From assembly GCA_964509425.1 (NCBI GenBank), contig CAZDWZ010000002.1, positions 310,001 through 374,000 of the forward strand: DNA of 64,000 nt, read 5' to 3'. The DNA comes from CAZDWZ01 sp964509425 (lineage in GTDB: Bacteria > Bdellovibrionota_C > UBA2361 > SZUA-149 > CAZDWZ01). A model generated the notes under the pieces. The model made no database searches. It was not told the DNA's origin and saw nothing but the letters and a program-made list of their open reading frames with translations. A program made the translations under genes and the position numbers. How positions within the stretch are numbered: the stretch's first letter is position 1; each line of letters begins with the position of its first letter. Of this stretch, positions 52,449-61,705 are shown piece by piece.

Positions 52449-53047
52449 TTGACGCGATCGTTTTCGACATCGGGGGAGTTCTCGTAAACTTTAGCCACGA
52501 GCCGTTCCGTCAGTTTCTTCTCGATCACGGCGCTCCTGTCCGTTCTCAGGACGAATACATCAAAGCGACGAGATTATTTGAGTACGAATCCGGAAAGATA
52601 TCCAGACATTCATTTCTGAATGGATTGCGCGAACTCACGAACGGGAATGTCGACAATGAAGAGCTTATCTCTCAGTGGTCGAAAGACTTCTCCCCGAACG
52701 AGCCGATGCTCGATCTTCTTGATCAAGTGAAGGGACAAAAGCAAGTCTACATCCTCAGCAATACAAATGAGCTGCATTGGGAGTTCCTCACTAAAGAATA
52801 TAATCTCGCCAATCGCGTCCACGGCTTCGTCGTGTCATTTCAAGCCGGAGTAATGAAGCCCGATCCGAAGATATACAGGCATTTTACCGACACATTCGGA
52901 TTCCGACCTGACGCCCTTACATTCATCGACGACCGGGAAGACAATGCCCAGGCTTCCCGGGCGGCCGGATGGGCGGACATTTACTATCAGTCCTTCGAAC
53001 GCACCGTCCGCTCGCTTGCCGATCTGGGGTGCCTGCCACAGGCGTGA
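52445..53047 (+). CDS. HAD-IA family phosphatase (YihX-like)
   Basis: 200 aa. Motif I FDIGGVLV with nucleophile Asp8 (Gly replaces the second Asp, as in YihX/HAD-IA forms), motif II ILSNTNELHWEFL, motif III Lys in AGVMKPDPKIYR, motif IV TFIDDREDNAQAS. Likely a sugar-phosphate or small phosphoester phosphatase. Its ATG overlaps the topA stop, so it is translated from the same message. Confidence 0.9.
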   Translation: MIDAIVFDIGGVLVNFSHEPFRQFLLDHGAPVRSQDEYIKATRLFEYESGKISRHSFLNGLRELTNGNVDNEELISQWSKDFSPNEPMLDLLDQVKGQKQVYILSNTNELHWEFLTKEYNLANRVHGFVVSFQAGVMKPDPKIYRHFTDTFGFRPDALTFIDDREDNAQASRAAGWADIYYQSFERTVRSLADLGCLPQA

Positions 53048-53157
53048 TTGCGGACTTTACTCTCGGCCACTTCTCAACGAACTGATTCAGAATTTCCATC
53101 GACCGCAAAGCTTCAGAGACTACGAACCCACAAAACAAGATCAGCTGGCGGGAAGTT

Positions 53158-53310
53158 TTGCATAGGGAGCTCTCTCAAGGTCGACTTTCACTCTCGACCC
53201 TGAGGAGAGAGCTCGCTGTGGTAAAATTCGGTGGCGGGGAAGAAAATCGGTTTAGAAAAACGAAGGTCCGGCGTCCTTCGCGAAGTATTTCAGGCCTGAA
53301 AGATGTGGTG
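53158..53310. repeat. R repeat, copy 3 (inverted)
   Basis: Third copy, opposite orientation to copies 1 and 2. Palindrome arms at 53167-53184 and 53192-53214 with an extended GAGCTC end. Flanks on the other side match copies 1 and 2 (GGTGGCGGGGAAG, CCGGCGTCCTTCGCGAAG, TTTCAGGC). No tandem-unit gene or leader lies next to it, showing that R moves or spreads independently of the unit. Confidence 0.7.
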
Positions 53311-53394
53311 GTTGTTCCGCGCTGTGCGGCGGCTCGTGTCTGCGCGGAGCGTTGAAAAAAGGTTACGTACTATTAAAATAGTCACGATAAGAAT

Positions 53395-53562
53395 TCACGA
53401 TTTTTCGAGCTGACGCCAGGCCTTTTGGAACGCACCCGCGAGAACGATTTTCTCGCGAACAGAATCGATCTCAATGAGGCGACGTACCTGCTCCGGCGGT
53501 GTTCGGTCTCGGTGCTCTATCAGGTTCTCGTGTCGGTCGATTACGAAGGACAGTTTTTCTGC
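53395..53562 (-). pseudogene. Possible gene remnant next to R copy 3
   Basis: A minus-strand frame of about 55 codons ends with a stop at 53395-53397 and reads like a protein tail (EQVRRLIEIDSVREKIVLAG, AFQKAWRQLEKS). There is no clear start codon. It lies between the R repeat and the cysteine-rich secreted protein gene. Could be a decayed small gene; the 700-base gap here otherwise holds only the R repeat. Confidence 0.3.
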
Positions 53563-53765
53563 GTGTTAGACTCTTTCGATTAGAGAATAATCTTGCGCAG
53601 GGGTTGAGTCATGACCGAAATACTTTCGAGTTCAATGGGGTCGCCCCCTGGTCGCGGGAATATACCTCTATCCCTCGACCAGGGCCTGGCCCCACAAAAG
53701 CGGAAAGATTGCGCCGAAGCTCGACTGGCCTATTACTACTTATTTGTCGGCGCACCAGGCGGCGC

Positions 53766-54275
53766 TCAGTCACAGGGGATAGCATCAGCGAAACCTCCGC
53801 AGCGTTCATTGAACAGGTAACATGCTGCAGATCCGAAAAATTCATTTGAGTCATACGCGGGGCAGTCATTATTGATTGTGCCACAGAGTTTGAAAAGCAA
53901 TGAAATATAACGGTCATTTATCAAGGTAGTCCCACGACCATCAACTGAACGATTCATACCAGCTCCATCCTCTATTAGGATGGCAAGAGGTTCTGGTTTT
54001 AGCTCAGCGAGTGTCTCCGTCGCTACGCGGCATTGACGCATACCCATGAGCTGATTCTGCTGCTCGTTCTCAATAAGATTCGGGGCAGGTTCACTTGGCA
54101 ACACCAGAGGATCCTCCATTCCAGTTCCAGCCGGATCCGACACCGCTGTAGGTTCAATCAGCGATGGAGACAGGTCATTCCAAGTCAGCACCTGAGCTTG
54201 AACTGGCAGGGCAGACAAACAATAACACCCGAAGGCAATGAGCTGAGGGCCAGGGCCGAAAAGTCGTATGTTCAT
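53766..54275 (-). CDS. Small secreted protein with paired cysteines
   Basis: 169 aa: an N-terminal hydrophobic signal (LIAFGCYCLSALPVQAQ) then a hydrophilic part with about five cysteines in the second half (MRQCRV, LCGTINNDCPAY, SAACYLFNERCGGF), suggesting disulfides outside the cell. AAAGGA lies three bases before the ATG. Unknown family. Its codon use is like its neighbours. Confidence 0.6.
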   Translation of the reverse strand: MNIRLFGPGPQLIAFGCYCLSALPVQAQVLTWNDLSPSLIEPTAVSDPAGTGMEDPLVLPSEPAPNLIENEQQNQLMGMRQCRVATETLAELKPEPLAILIEDGAGMNRSVDGRGTTLINDRYISLLFKLCGTINNDCPAYDSNEFFGSAACYLFNERCGGFADAIPCD

Positions 54276-54669
54276 AAATCCTTTGATTATTAGCTCAGAA
54301 TTCTTTCAACGAATTCGATATGGGCAACATAGGCGGGCGAATACTACGGAATGGTCAAGATTGGAGGACGTTGTTCCGAGGCCGTGCTCAGGCATGCGAG
54401 CTGCCAATCACAGCGCGTGAAGATTGAAGAGGAGAGGCTAAAGTTTACTACTGACTTTAAGTTGAAAGCGGTGAATACCACTGAGATCGGTGGCATAAAT
54501 CTTGAATGGGCAGTCTGAGAAAATCAAGGATTGCGCCATTCCTCACCGATTCTCTTTTTTTCTGCCCTTTGCGGCTAGAGCGGGCAGAACACCCTGATAC
54601 ATCTTTCTGCGAGTCAGCATAACACTTATAACCGAGACTAGAACCGCTGGACCAAGAGGAGAAGTTCTC

Positions 54670-55635
54670 ATGTATTCGAGAACCCGGCCGCACACCGCAG
54701 TATCGCGACTCTCTAAAGGAGAATTACTGATCCTTTCCGCGTATTTACTCATCGCCGCTTTATTCTTCCTGCCGAAGTGGGCATCGGCTGAGATCAACGA
54801 CCGGGCGGGATTATTCTCGCGCGACGCAGTGGCTTCGGCGAACCGGATGATCGAAGAGATTCAACGCAGCACATCTCCGGCGAAAGATATCGTCATCGAG
54901 ACCGTTCCTGGGCTTCCCTCGACAAATGTAAACGTGCAAGCAACTGCCGAGGCCCTTTTTCGTGAACGAAAGATAAACGGCATTTTGCTGTTCATTGTAA
55001 AAGATCCGCACAAGCTCGTCGTCACCGTGGGTAAAGGCACCCAGAGCCGTTTCGGCGGAGCGGATCAACTACGAAACATCATCATCACCGAATTCAAGAA
55101 GGGCAGCTTCGACGCTGGTCTCACGGGCGGGATGTCCTATCTCAGATCCGAACTGCCTGCGCTGTTCCCCGCGACCGACGGTGTCGCCTCGGCGCGAGGT
55201 CGCCGCTCACAGGCCCCCGTTCCACAAGGGAACGCGAGCTACGAAAATACTGCTTGGAATTCTCAGCCCGCACCCGCGCCTTCAGGAGGTTTTGGCTTCG
55301 GGAGTCTAATTATTTTTGGATTGATTTTCATGTTCATCATGCGGCTCTTCAGCGGAGCTGGTCGCGGGCTTGGCGGATTGGGAGGATTGGGCGGAGGTCG
55401 AGGCGGATCGTTTCTCACCGGGCTCTTCGGCGCGTTCGCCGGAAACTGGATGTACAACCGCTTCTTCGGGGGAGGGATGGGGAATGCTTGGGGCAGCGGA
55501 TATGACCATCATCCGAGTAGCCCGATGGACTCCGGCGGAGGCTTTCTGAGCGACAATGGCGACGTCGGCTCGAGCAGTATGGGAAGCTGGGGCGATGGCG
55601 GCAGCGATGGTGGCAGCGGCGGAAACGATTGGTAA
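54670..55635 (+). CDS. TPM-domain protein, membrane-anchored
   Basis: 321 aa. A signal-like hydrophobic segment (about 18-38) precedes a TPM domain (PF04536-like, 39-165: INDRAGLFSRDAVASANRMIEEIQ, DIVIETVPGLPS, GILLFIVKDPHKLVVTVGKG). A Gly-rich region with a second hydrophobic helix (about 208-228) and a Gly/Ser/Asp-rich tail ending GGSGGNDW follow. TPM proteins are linked to membrane repair and photosystem upkeep; in bacteria the role is unclear. AGAGGAGAA precedes the ATG. Confidence 0.85.
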   Translation: MYSRTRPHTAVSRLSKGELLILSAYLLIAALFFLPKWASAEINDRAGLFSRDAVASANRMIEEIQRSTSPAKDIVIETVPGLPSTNVNVQATAEALFRERKINGILLFIVKDPHKLVVTVGKGTQSRFGGADQLRNIIITEFKKGSFDAGLTGGMSYLRSELPALFPATDGVASARGRRSQAPVPQGNASYENTAWNSQPAPAPSGGFGFGSLIIFGLIFMFIMRLFSGAGRGLGGLGGLGGGRGGSFLTGLFGAFAGNWMYNRFFGGGMGNAWGSGYDHHPSSPMDSGGGFLSDNGDVGSSSMGSWGDGGSDGGSGGNDW

Positions 55636-55833
55636 TGCTCATCCGACGCAATCGTCTCGCAAAAATCCCAGAATCTCCGAGTGTTAAATAGGAGCCGATC
55701 CGCTCCGATTCGATCTGGATCATACAACCTTGTTACAACCTGGCCGCATCCGAATCCGGAAATGCGCCATCTTACATCTTCACTTCCTGAAGCGTGAGAA
55801 ATACAATGTAAAGGGAGTGGAGAAATCTACCGA

Positions 55834-55890
55834 CTCATGGGGCATGAGGGCAGTGCGCCTCATGCGGGTTATCGTCGTCCGGCGGACGAC
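55834..55890 (+). promoter_or_regulatory. Candidate RNA switch: overlapping hairpins
   Basis: CTCATG (55834-55839) can pair with CATGAG (55843-55848), or GCATGAGG (55842-55849) can pair with CCTCATGC (55858-55865); the two are mutually exclusive. A further perfect hairpin GTCGTCC-GGC-GGACGAC (55874-55890) follows. They lie 120-176 bases before the ATG of the 71-aa ORF, an arrangement like anti-terminator switches. The rest of this 374-base gap shows no gene. Confidence 0.4.
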
Positions 55891-56009
55891 AGTAGGCAGA
55901 TAGCGGTGCTCGTCAGTTGTATGAAGATCGAAGCCAGAGGCAACTTTCTTCGAAGCTGAGAAAAACCGGCGACCGTTTCTAAAATTTCTGGTTGAGGAGC
56001 AGGTTAATT

Positions 56010-56225
56010 ATGGCTCGGCCGTTCTATCCCCAAGAAGCAGATGATCCGGATTTGGATTGGTTGGTCAGCAACTTTCTCTACGAGCGCCCGGATTTTGTTC
56101 CGGTCGAATGCGGGATGCTTCCTCTCGTCCTGATTCCGCACAACGAACCAAAAGAAGAACCGGCAGGATTGGAGCGGCTCAATCCCCCCGAAGCGGTTGC
56201 TGTCGCGGATACCGCTGAAGAGTAG
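56010..56225 (+). CDS. Small acidic hypothetical protein, 71 aa
   Basis: MARPFYPQEADDPDLDWLVSNFL at the start, then a Pro- and Glu-rich tail (PKEEPAGLERLNPPEAVAV). Acidic, no signal peptide, no recognised family. GAGGAG about 11 bases upstream supports the ATG at 56010 over a TTG at 55992. It is the only gene downstream of the candidate RNA switch. Confidence 0.55.
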   Translation: MARPFYPQEADDPDLDWLVSNFLYERPDFVPVECGMLPLVLIPHNEPKEEPAGLERLNPPEAVAVADTAEE

Positions 56226-56282
56226 TGCCGAGCTTCGTCAATAAGCTTCAAACGGTAGTTTATTGACTGCGACATTTTTCTG

Positions 56283-58895
56283 TCACTGCCGCAATAGTCT
56301 TCCGACCGCGGAATCTGGGTTTTGGATAATATCGCCGAGCTTGCCCTCGGCGATTTTTTTTCCTCCGAACGGCCCCCCGCCGGGTCCAAGCTCCACAAAA
56401 TAATCTGCAAACAACAAGAATTGAGGCTCGTGCTCTCCGCAGACAATCGTGTGTCCACGTTCGGAGAGCGATCGAAAGAATCGTGCGAGGCCTACAATCT
56501 CCTGTGCGGCCAATCCACGCGCTGGTTCATCGCAGACAATCAGATATCGTTCTTCACTCTCTCCAAATATCGCCCTTGGAAGATTCCGTAGCAGATTCAA
56601 CCGCTGAACCTCTCCATCCGAGAGCGTGGCCGCCGGTTGCCCGAGGACGAGATAGTCGAGACCAAGGGCTGAAATGTTCTTCAACATCCGCGCGATCTTC
56701 GGGATTCGCTCAAACACCGCCAAGGCCTCCGCGACGGTGAGCGCAAAAACTTCGTGAAAATTCTTCCCGCGAAACCGGGCGGCCAAGAGAGATCCGCTGA
56801 CTTTAGTTTCTGGGAGCTGCCCAAAGAACTCGCGAAAGAGTCCGGCTATCTGCACGAAGCTCGCTACGTTCGATCGAGTTCCGATAGCTCCCGTGCGGCG
56901 AAACGTCTCAAACACTCCGGTAAAACATTCTTCCTTCGGAATCGCCGTCCCCGAATGGAGCAACTTGGCTCGAAACTCCGGCACGATCACCTCATGCAGG
57001 AGCGTGGATTTGCCTGAACCGGATGGGCCCGCGACCACCGTGAGGGCGCCGACGGGGAAGCGGAAGGATTGATTTTGGATATTTCGCTTCGAGACATTCC
57101 GCATTTCGATGAAGTGCCCTGGGGTTTGGGGAACCTCGAATCGTGCGAGGTTCGGGAGAGGGGCAAGCTTCGACGGGCCGTTGTAGAGGACTTTCCCGCC
57201 ATTTTTGCCGCCTCCCGGACCGAGATCGCAGATCCAATCCGCGGAACTTCGGAACTCTCGGTCGTTTTCAATCGCGCAGATCGAGTTCCCGGCCGACACA
57301 AGTTCGCGCAACACTCCGGCCACTTTTCTGCGATCACTCGGAAAAAGTCCTGCGAGCGGTTCGTCAAGAAGATACAAAACTCCCTGCAATTCGGAAACGA
57401 TTGCGCGGAGAATCCGGACGCGCTCACGTTCTCCCGACGACAATGTGATAACGGCGCGAACGATCGGGAGATATTCGATCCCAAGTTTTCGAGATATTTC
57501 GAGCTTCGAAGTAACTCTTACGGCGATCGGTGATGCCGCAGGCAGCCACTCGCAGAGCTCACCGAGCGACAGCAAAAATATTTCTTGAAACGACTTCCCG
57601 CCAAACCTTCGAGCAAGAACTTCGGGCCGGAGTCGCGTGCCGCCGCATGCCGTGCAGTCGCGCTCGGTTAGAAATCTTTCGATTCGACTCCGAACCGAGG
57701 AGCTCCTGGTTTCTCGATAGAATTGTCTCAAATAGCCGGCGACACCTCCGGCGGCTCCGAGAGGAAGGGTGCTGCTCATCTCTCCGATTGAAGAAAGAAA
57801 TACTCTCGCATCTCGAGACTCACCGAACAGCAGCTTTTGGAGATTCTCCGGCGCGAGGTCATCGGCCGTCGCAAAGGCATCAAGACCCATACTTTCAAAC
57901 AAATTCTCCAGCTGCGTTTCACCAGGCCGGAGGCGCTTGTCGTCCCAGGGAAGAATGCCTCCGTGTAAGAGCGGCAACATGGGGGACGCAATCAGCCGGG
58001 AGGCTGAAAATTCGTGTTCCACTCCGGTTCCGATGCACACCGGGCAGCGGCTTCCGCGAACCCGAGGATTAAAATCGCTTTCGGTCAGAGTCGTCCCGTG
58101 GAACCCGCAGTTTCCGCAGACAAGTCCCTCAGAATATTCAGCCGTTGCGATGACATTTTTCGTTCCGTCGAGAATACTGGCGACAACTCGTCCCGCGCCG
58201 ATCGTGTTCGAATGCTTGAGAAGATTCCGCATACCTGCAGGGTCGACTCCTCTTGGGTAGGGCAGAATATCAAACACGAGTCGGTCTTCACTCGAAAGCG
58301 TTCGCGCGGGAACTTCTTCTAGTCTCGTATCCGTTCCCGCCACGATTGCCCGAGTGAATCCAAGAGCAAGGAGGCTTTCCGCAGAGGTCTCTCCTGGGAG
58401 AGCAATCTCTAGTCGCAGGTATTTCGCATCACTTGGCGGAGCGGCGCAGAAGTGGAGAAGCCGCTCGACCGAAGGTCGAATGAGATTGGTAGAACATCGG
58501 GGGCACTCTCCCGGCGACTCGGAGAATATTTTGCCGAGATCGTCTGTAAGTCCGAGCTCCGATGAAACAGACGGGATCCAGCTTCGACGCCTCAGCCAAC
58601 CGCCGAGCGACAACACGAAGGGAAGCCCGGACACCTCTGCGGCGTGCTCGGCAGTTAAATGATCGGTTAACGAAAGCTGCTGCTCTCGGTTACCACCGAG
58701 GCTCGAGTACCGCGCGGCGCCCGCAGCGTAAATGGTGCCAAGAACGAGACTCGTTTTCCCGGCGCCGGAAGGCCCTCCCACGGCGACCAGAGATCGCAAC
58801 GGGAAGTCAACCTCCTCGATTCGGAGGTTGTGCTTCCGCGCGTTTTGAATCCTGACTCGGGAAATCTTTGTCCCCTCGACTCTTTTTGATCGCAC
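56283..58895 (-). CDS. UvrA-like ABC ATPase lacking the C-terminal zinc module
   Basis: An 870-aa UvrA paralogue. The first ATPase has Walker A GGPSGAGKTSLV (about 39-50) and signature LSSGERERVRILRAI with Walker B LYLLDEPLAGL. The second has Walker A GPSGSGKSTLLHE, signature LSDGEVQRLNLLRNL and YLIVCDEPARGL. An N-half zinc element (CGNCG ... CPVC) and CTACGG remain. The UvrA C-terminal zinc module between NVASF and the RFRGKNFHEVF segment, needed for DNA binding, is absent. Drug-resistance UvrA2/DrrC-type paralogues are the closest concept. Confidence 0.9.
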   Translation of the reverse strand: MRSKRVEGTKISRVRIQNARKHNLRIEEVDFPLRSLVAVGGPSGAGKTSLVLGTIYAAGAARYSSLGGNREQQLSLTDHLTAEHAAEVSGLPFVLSLGGWLRRRSWIPSVSSELGLTDDLGKIFSESPGECPRCSTNLIRPSVERLLHFCAAPPSDAKYLRLEIALPGETSAESLLALGFTRAIVAGTDTRLEEVPARTLSSEDRLVFDILPYPRGVDPAGMRNLLKHSNTIGAGRVVASILDGTKNVIATAEYSEGLVCGNCGFHGTTLTESDFNPRVRGSRCPVCIGTGVEHEFSASRLIASPMLPLLHGGILPWDDKRLRPGETQLENLFESMGLDAFATADDLAPENLQKLLFGESRDARVFLSSIGEMSSTLPLGAAGGVAGYLRQFYRETRSSSVRSRIERFLTERDCTACGGTRLRPEVLARRFGGKSFQEIFLLSLGELCEWLPAASPIAVRVTSKLEISRKLGIEYLPIVRAVITLSSGERERVRILRAIVSELQGVLYLLDEPLAGLFPSDRRKVAGVLRELVSAGNSICAIENDREFRSSADWICDLGPGGGKNGGKVLYNGPSKLAPLPNLARFEVPQTPGHFIEMRNVSKRNIQNQSFRFPVGALTVVAGPSGSGKSTLLHEVIVPEFRAKLLHSGTAIPKEECFTGVFETFRRTGAIGTRSNVASFVQIAGLFREFFGQLPETKVSGSLLAARFRGKNFHEVFALTVAEALAVFERIPKIARMLKNISALGLDYLVLGQPAATLSDGEVQRLNLLRNLPRAIFGESEERYLIVCDEPARGLAAQEIVGLARFFRSLSERGHTIVCGEHEPQFLLFADYFVELGPGGGPFGGKKIAEGKLGDIIQNPDSAVGRLLRQ

Positions 58896-58915
58896 CGGCG
58901 CAAGTATTGAAGAGA

Positions 58916-58945
58916 CTCGTGCCGCAAATCAGAATGCGGCACGAG
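58916..58945 (-). terminator. Hairpin between pmm and uvrA-like gene
   Basis: Perfect 11-bp stem CTCGTGCCGCA (58916-58926) with TGCGGCACGAG (58935-58945), loop of 8, starting 8 bases after the phosphomannomutase stop and about 20 bases before the UvrA-like start. No T tract, so it may attenuate or process rather than fully terminate. Confidence 0.5.
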
Positions 58946-58953
58946 ATAGGCGA

Positions 58954-60351
58954 TTAGACCGCCTGCTTCAACTTGTCGATTCGATCTTCTACGATTGATT
59001 GATACTCAGCAAGACGCGCGGGCGTATCGGCTTCAAACCGCATAACGAGCACCGACTGCGTATTTGAAGCACGTACTAACCCCCAGCCATGGGGGAAAGT
59101 GATGCGCACGCCGTCGATGGTGTTCACCGGATACTCCGGGAACGCGGTTTTTGCTTTCTCTGCAACCAAGAACTTCTTCTCCTCGACGCAATCGACTCTG
59201 ATTTCCGGAGTTGAGACGGCAGTCGGCAGGTCCGCGAGCATCGCGCTCACGGGTTCCTTACTCGAGCTCAGGATTTCCACCAGTCTCGCCGCAGCATGAA
59301 GCGCATCGTCGAAACCGAAATAACGATGTGCGAAGAACATATGTCCGCTCATCTCACCCGCCAGCTCGGCGTGGAGCTCTTTCAACTTCGCCTTGATCAG
59401 GCTGTGGCCTGTTCTCGCCATGACGGTATTTGCACCGTCCTTCTTCAAGATCGAGAACATTATCTCGGAGCATTTCACGTCACCGATAATAGTGGGATTC
59501 TTCACTTCCTTGAGAAGTTGACGGCCATACAGCACGAGCAGCATATCGCCGTAGATCGGCTCGCCTTTCTCGTCTACCACGCCGATTCTATCCGCATCTC
59601 CGTCCCATGCAATTCCGCAGTCTGCTTTTTCCTCGACCACACGCTTTCTGAGATCGACGATATTCTCCAGCACGGTCGGATCGGGGTGATGATTCGGGAA
59701 CCGTCCGTCCGGCTCCGTGTATATCTCAATGATCTCACAGCCCAGAGCGCGAAGCACTTCCGGTCCAACGAGACCGCCGACACCATTTCCTCCGTCCACG
59801 ACGATCTTGGGCTTTTTGACCGAACCGATATGAGGCTTGGAACGAGCAATCAATTCTTTGATGAATGCGCTCCGTGCATCAAACGCTTCGACCTGAGAGT
59901 CTTGATAGGCCGGCGCGGTAATCGGCGGCAACGCCAACACATCCCGCTTCAGCTCTTGGATGTCGACACCGCTCAACGTCTTCGTTCCAACCATCATCTT
60001 GAAGCCGTTCTGATCGCCGGGATTATGACTCCCGGTCACTTGGATCCCACCCGCCAGCTCGCGGGAGAACACGGCGTAATAGAGCTGAGGAGTGGGACCC
60101 ATTCCTGAGTTCACGACGCTCACCCCGCCGAGCAAAAGCCCCTCAGTAAGGGCTTTCCGGAGCTCTTCGCCCGACAAGCGGCAATCATATCCGACAGCTA
60201 CTTTCAGCTCTTTTGAAGGCTTGGATGGATTTGCGGCCACCACTTTGTTCGCGAAAGCGACTCCAAGAGCACGAGCAAGTCCGGCATCAAAATCCTTACC
60301 GACGACTCCTCGGATATCATATTCACGAAAAATTGTTTCTTTGGCGATCAC
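58954..60351 (-). CDS. Phosphomannomutase/phosphoglucomutase
   Basis: A 465-aa alpha-D-phosphohexomutase. N-terminal FREYDIRGVVG, active-site phosphoserine loop TGSHNPGDQNGFK, metal-binding loop DGDADRIG, sugar-binding loop GEMSGHMFF and C-terminal phosphate loop RASNTQSVLVMRFEA. It interconverts hexose-1- and 6-phosphates and supplies GDP-mannose precursors, matching the GDP-mannose epimerase in the polysaccharide locus. It follows the SurA-like gene by 12 bases on the same strand. Confidence 0.94.
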   Translation of the reverse strand: MIAKETIFREYDIRGVVGKDFDAGLARALGVAFANKVVAANPSKPSKELKVAVGYDCRLSGEELRKALTEGLLLGGVSVVNSGMGPTPQLYYAVFSRELAGGIQVTGSHNPGDQNGFKMMVGTKTLSGVDIQELKRDVLALPPITAPAYQDSQVEAFDARSAFIKELIARSKPHIGSVKKPKIVVDGGNGVGGLVGPEVLRALGCEIIEIYTEPDGRFPNHHPDPTVLENIVDLRKRVVEEKADCGIAWDGDADRIGVVDEKGEPIYGDMLLVLYGRQLLKEVKNPTIIGDVKCSEIMFSILKKDGANTVMARTGHSLIKAKLKELHAELAGEMSGHMFFAHRYFGFDDALHAAARLVEILSSSKEPVSAMLADLPTAVSTPEIRVDCVEEKKFLVAEKAKTAFPEYPVNTIDGVRITFPHGWGLVRASNTQSVLVMRFEADTPARLAEYQSIVEDRIDKLKQAV

Positions 60352-60363
60352 TTCACGTCCTCC

Positions 60364-61536
60364 TTACCATTTCATCTCGACTTGATATTTTTGAGGAAGC
60401 TCCACTTCGAGATAATTTTCCAACGCTTCTTGGAACTTCTCTTCATAAAGTTGCTTCTTGATTGATGCTCTTTCGGATTCACTAACGCTTTTCAGCGGCG
60501 TCTCGACTTCTGCTTTCTCTCCGTCGGGAACTCTCCGCAACACGGCGCAAACGGCGTCGTAACAAATCGGGGCCGACACGTCCCCCGGCGCAAGCTTCTT
60601 CGCTGCCTTCTCCAACTCAGGTCTCAAATCTGCAAGCTGCGATTGGCCAAGATCGGAGTAATTTTCTTTATCGAGATCCTCTAAAGGATATCCATCGGCG
60701 GCGTTCGCACGAATTTCTTCGATCTTCGTGCGGATAACTTCGAGGTTTTCCGGGTCTTCTGAAGGGGCTTTCAACAAGACTTGCTCAAGATGAACGCTTG
60801 ATTTGCCCGAAACCTTGGAGGTGCCCGCTTTCAAAAATCGATCCACATCCTCGTCGAGAACATTAATTTTATTTCGAACTTTGATCGAGACGAGTCGCGA
60901 ACGAACGATATCGTTTCGAACCTGCTCCCGGTACGCTTCCATACCGATTCCCCGGGATCCGAGAATGCTCTCGAAGGTGCGCAGATCAACGTTGTTTTGT
61001 TTTCGGACTTCCTCGATATACGTGGCAATTTCTTCTGCGGTCGCCGAGATGTTCGAAGACTCCGCCTCGCGAGCAAGCATCTTGTCTTGGATCATCTCCT
61101 TCAATGCTTTCTTGCCAGCCTCGCTTCCGCGACGAAGAATCTCGTCGTGGCTCGCTTGTTGAGACTCCTCCCCTAACCCGTCACGCCGATTCACTACGAA
61201 ACTCCGGAGATCGCTCATCGTGATCGGCTCACCGTCGATCACGGCAACAATACTGTCTACAGAGTTGAGGGGAACGCCTCCGTCTCCGACTGGTTTGGAT
61301 TTTGGAGTGGCTTGAAGTCTCCCCCGGCTGGCCGGGGAATCTGGTTTTTTCGGAGCTGTCGACTTCACTGCCTGACCTTTGGAAGACTGCCCCCTCGGAG
61401 CCTGTTCAGCGGCGTACGCAGGCAGAGGAATAAACGTCTTAATGGTCAAGGAATCACTCCCCCGGCGGGCGAGATCTTGGGCTCCGGCACACAGTCCGAA
61501 AGCCAATACGCAGAGGTGTCTCGATCGGAAATTCAT
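60364..61536 (-). CDS. SurA-like periplasmic chaperone/peptidyl-prolyl isomerase
   Basis: 390 aa. Signal peptide region at the start (a hydrophobic stretch ends near FGLCAGA), a Lys/Ser/Pro-rich linker (50-85), then the SurA N-domain (VDSIVAVIDGEPITMSDLRSFV and long helices) and a parvulin-like module (HLEQVLLKAPSEDPENLEV, SQLADLRPELEKAAKKLAPGDVSAPI). SurA-type proteins fold outer-membrane proteins. It lies downstream of mfd on the same strand, separated by two plus-strand genes. Parvulin core residues are partly degenerate, so isomerase activity is uncertain. Confidence 0.85.
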   Translation of the reverse strand: MNFRSRHLCVLAFGLCAGAQDLARRGSDSLTIKTFIPLPAYAAEQAPRGQSSKGQAVKSTAPKKPDSPASRGRLQATPKSKPVGDGGVPLNSVDSIVAVIDGEPITMSDLRSFVVNRRDGLGEESQQASHDEILRRGSEAGKKALKEMIQDKMLAREAESSNISATAEEIATYIEEVRKQNNVDLRTFESILGSRGIGMEAYREQVRNDIVRSRLVSIKVRNKINVLDEDVDRFLKAGTSKVSGKSSVHLEQVLLKAPSEDPENLEVIRTKIEEIRANAADGYPLEDLDKENYSDLGQSQLADLRPELEKAAKKLAPGDVSAPICYDAVCAVLRRVPDGEKAEVETPLKSVSESERASIKKQLYEEKFQEALENYLEVELPQKYQVEMKW

Positions 61537-61705
61537 GGGAGTGGACGTATAATACAGAGTGGCCTTCCCGACAATTTTTCACGTAATCACCAATCTTCTG
61601 CAGCAGAGTATTTTGACAAAATGCAGGAGAAAGCGGGTTTGGGAGTTTATTTGCTGAACGCTTCGGGGGCTGATATCAAAGAGTTCCCAAAAGTTTGTGA
61701 GGGTT

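Noticed and set aside
54417..54518. 34-codon plus-strand frame resembling an IS3 OrfA start (KFTTDFKLKAV)
   Set aside because: Too short, no inverted repeats or second frame nearby; similarity may be chance.
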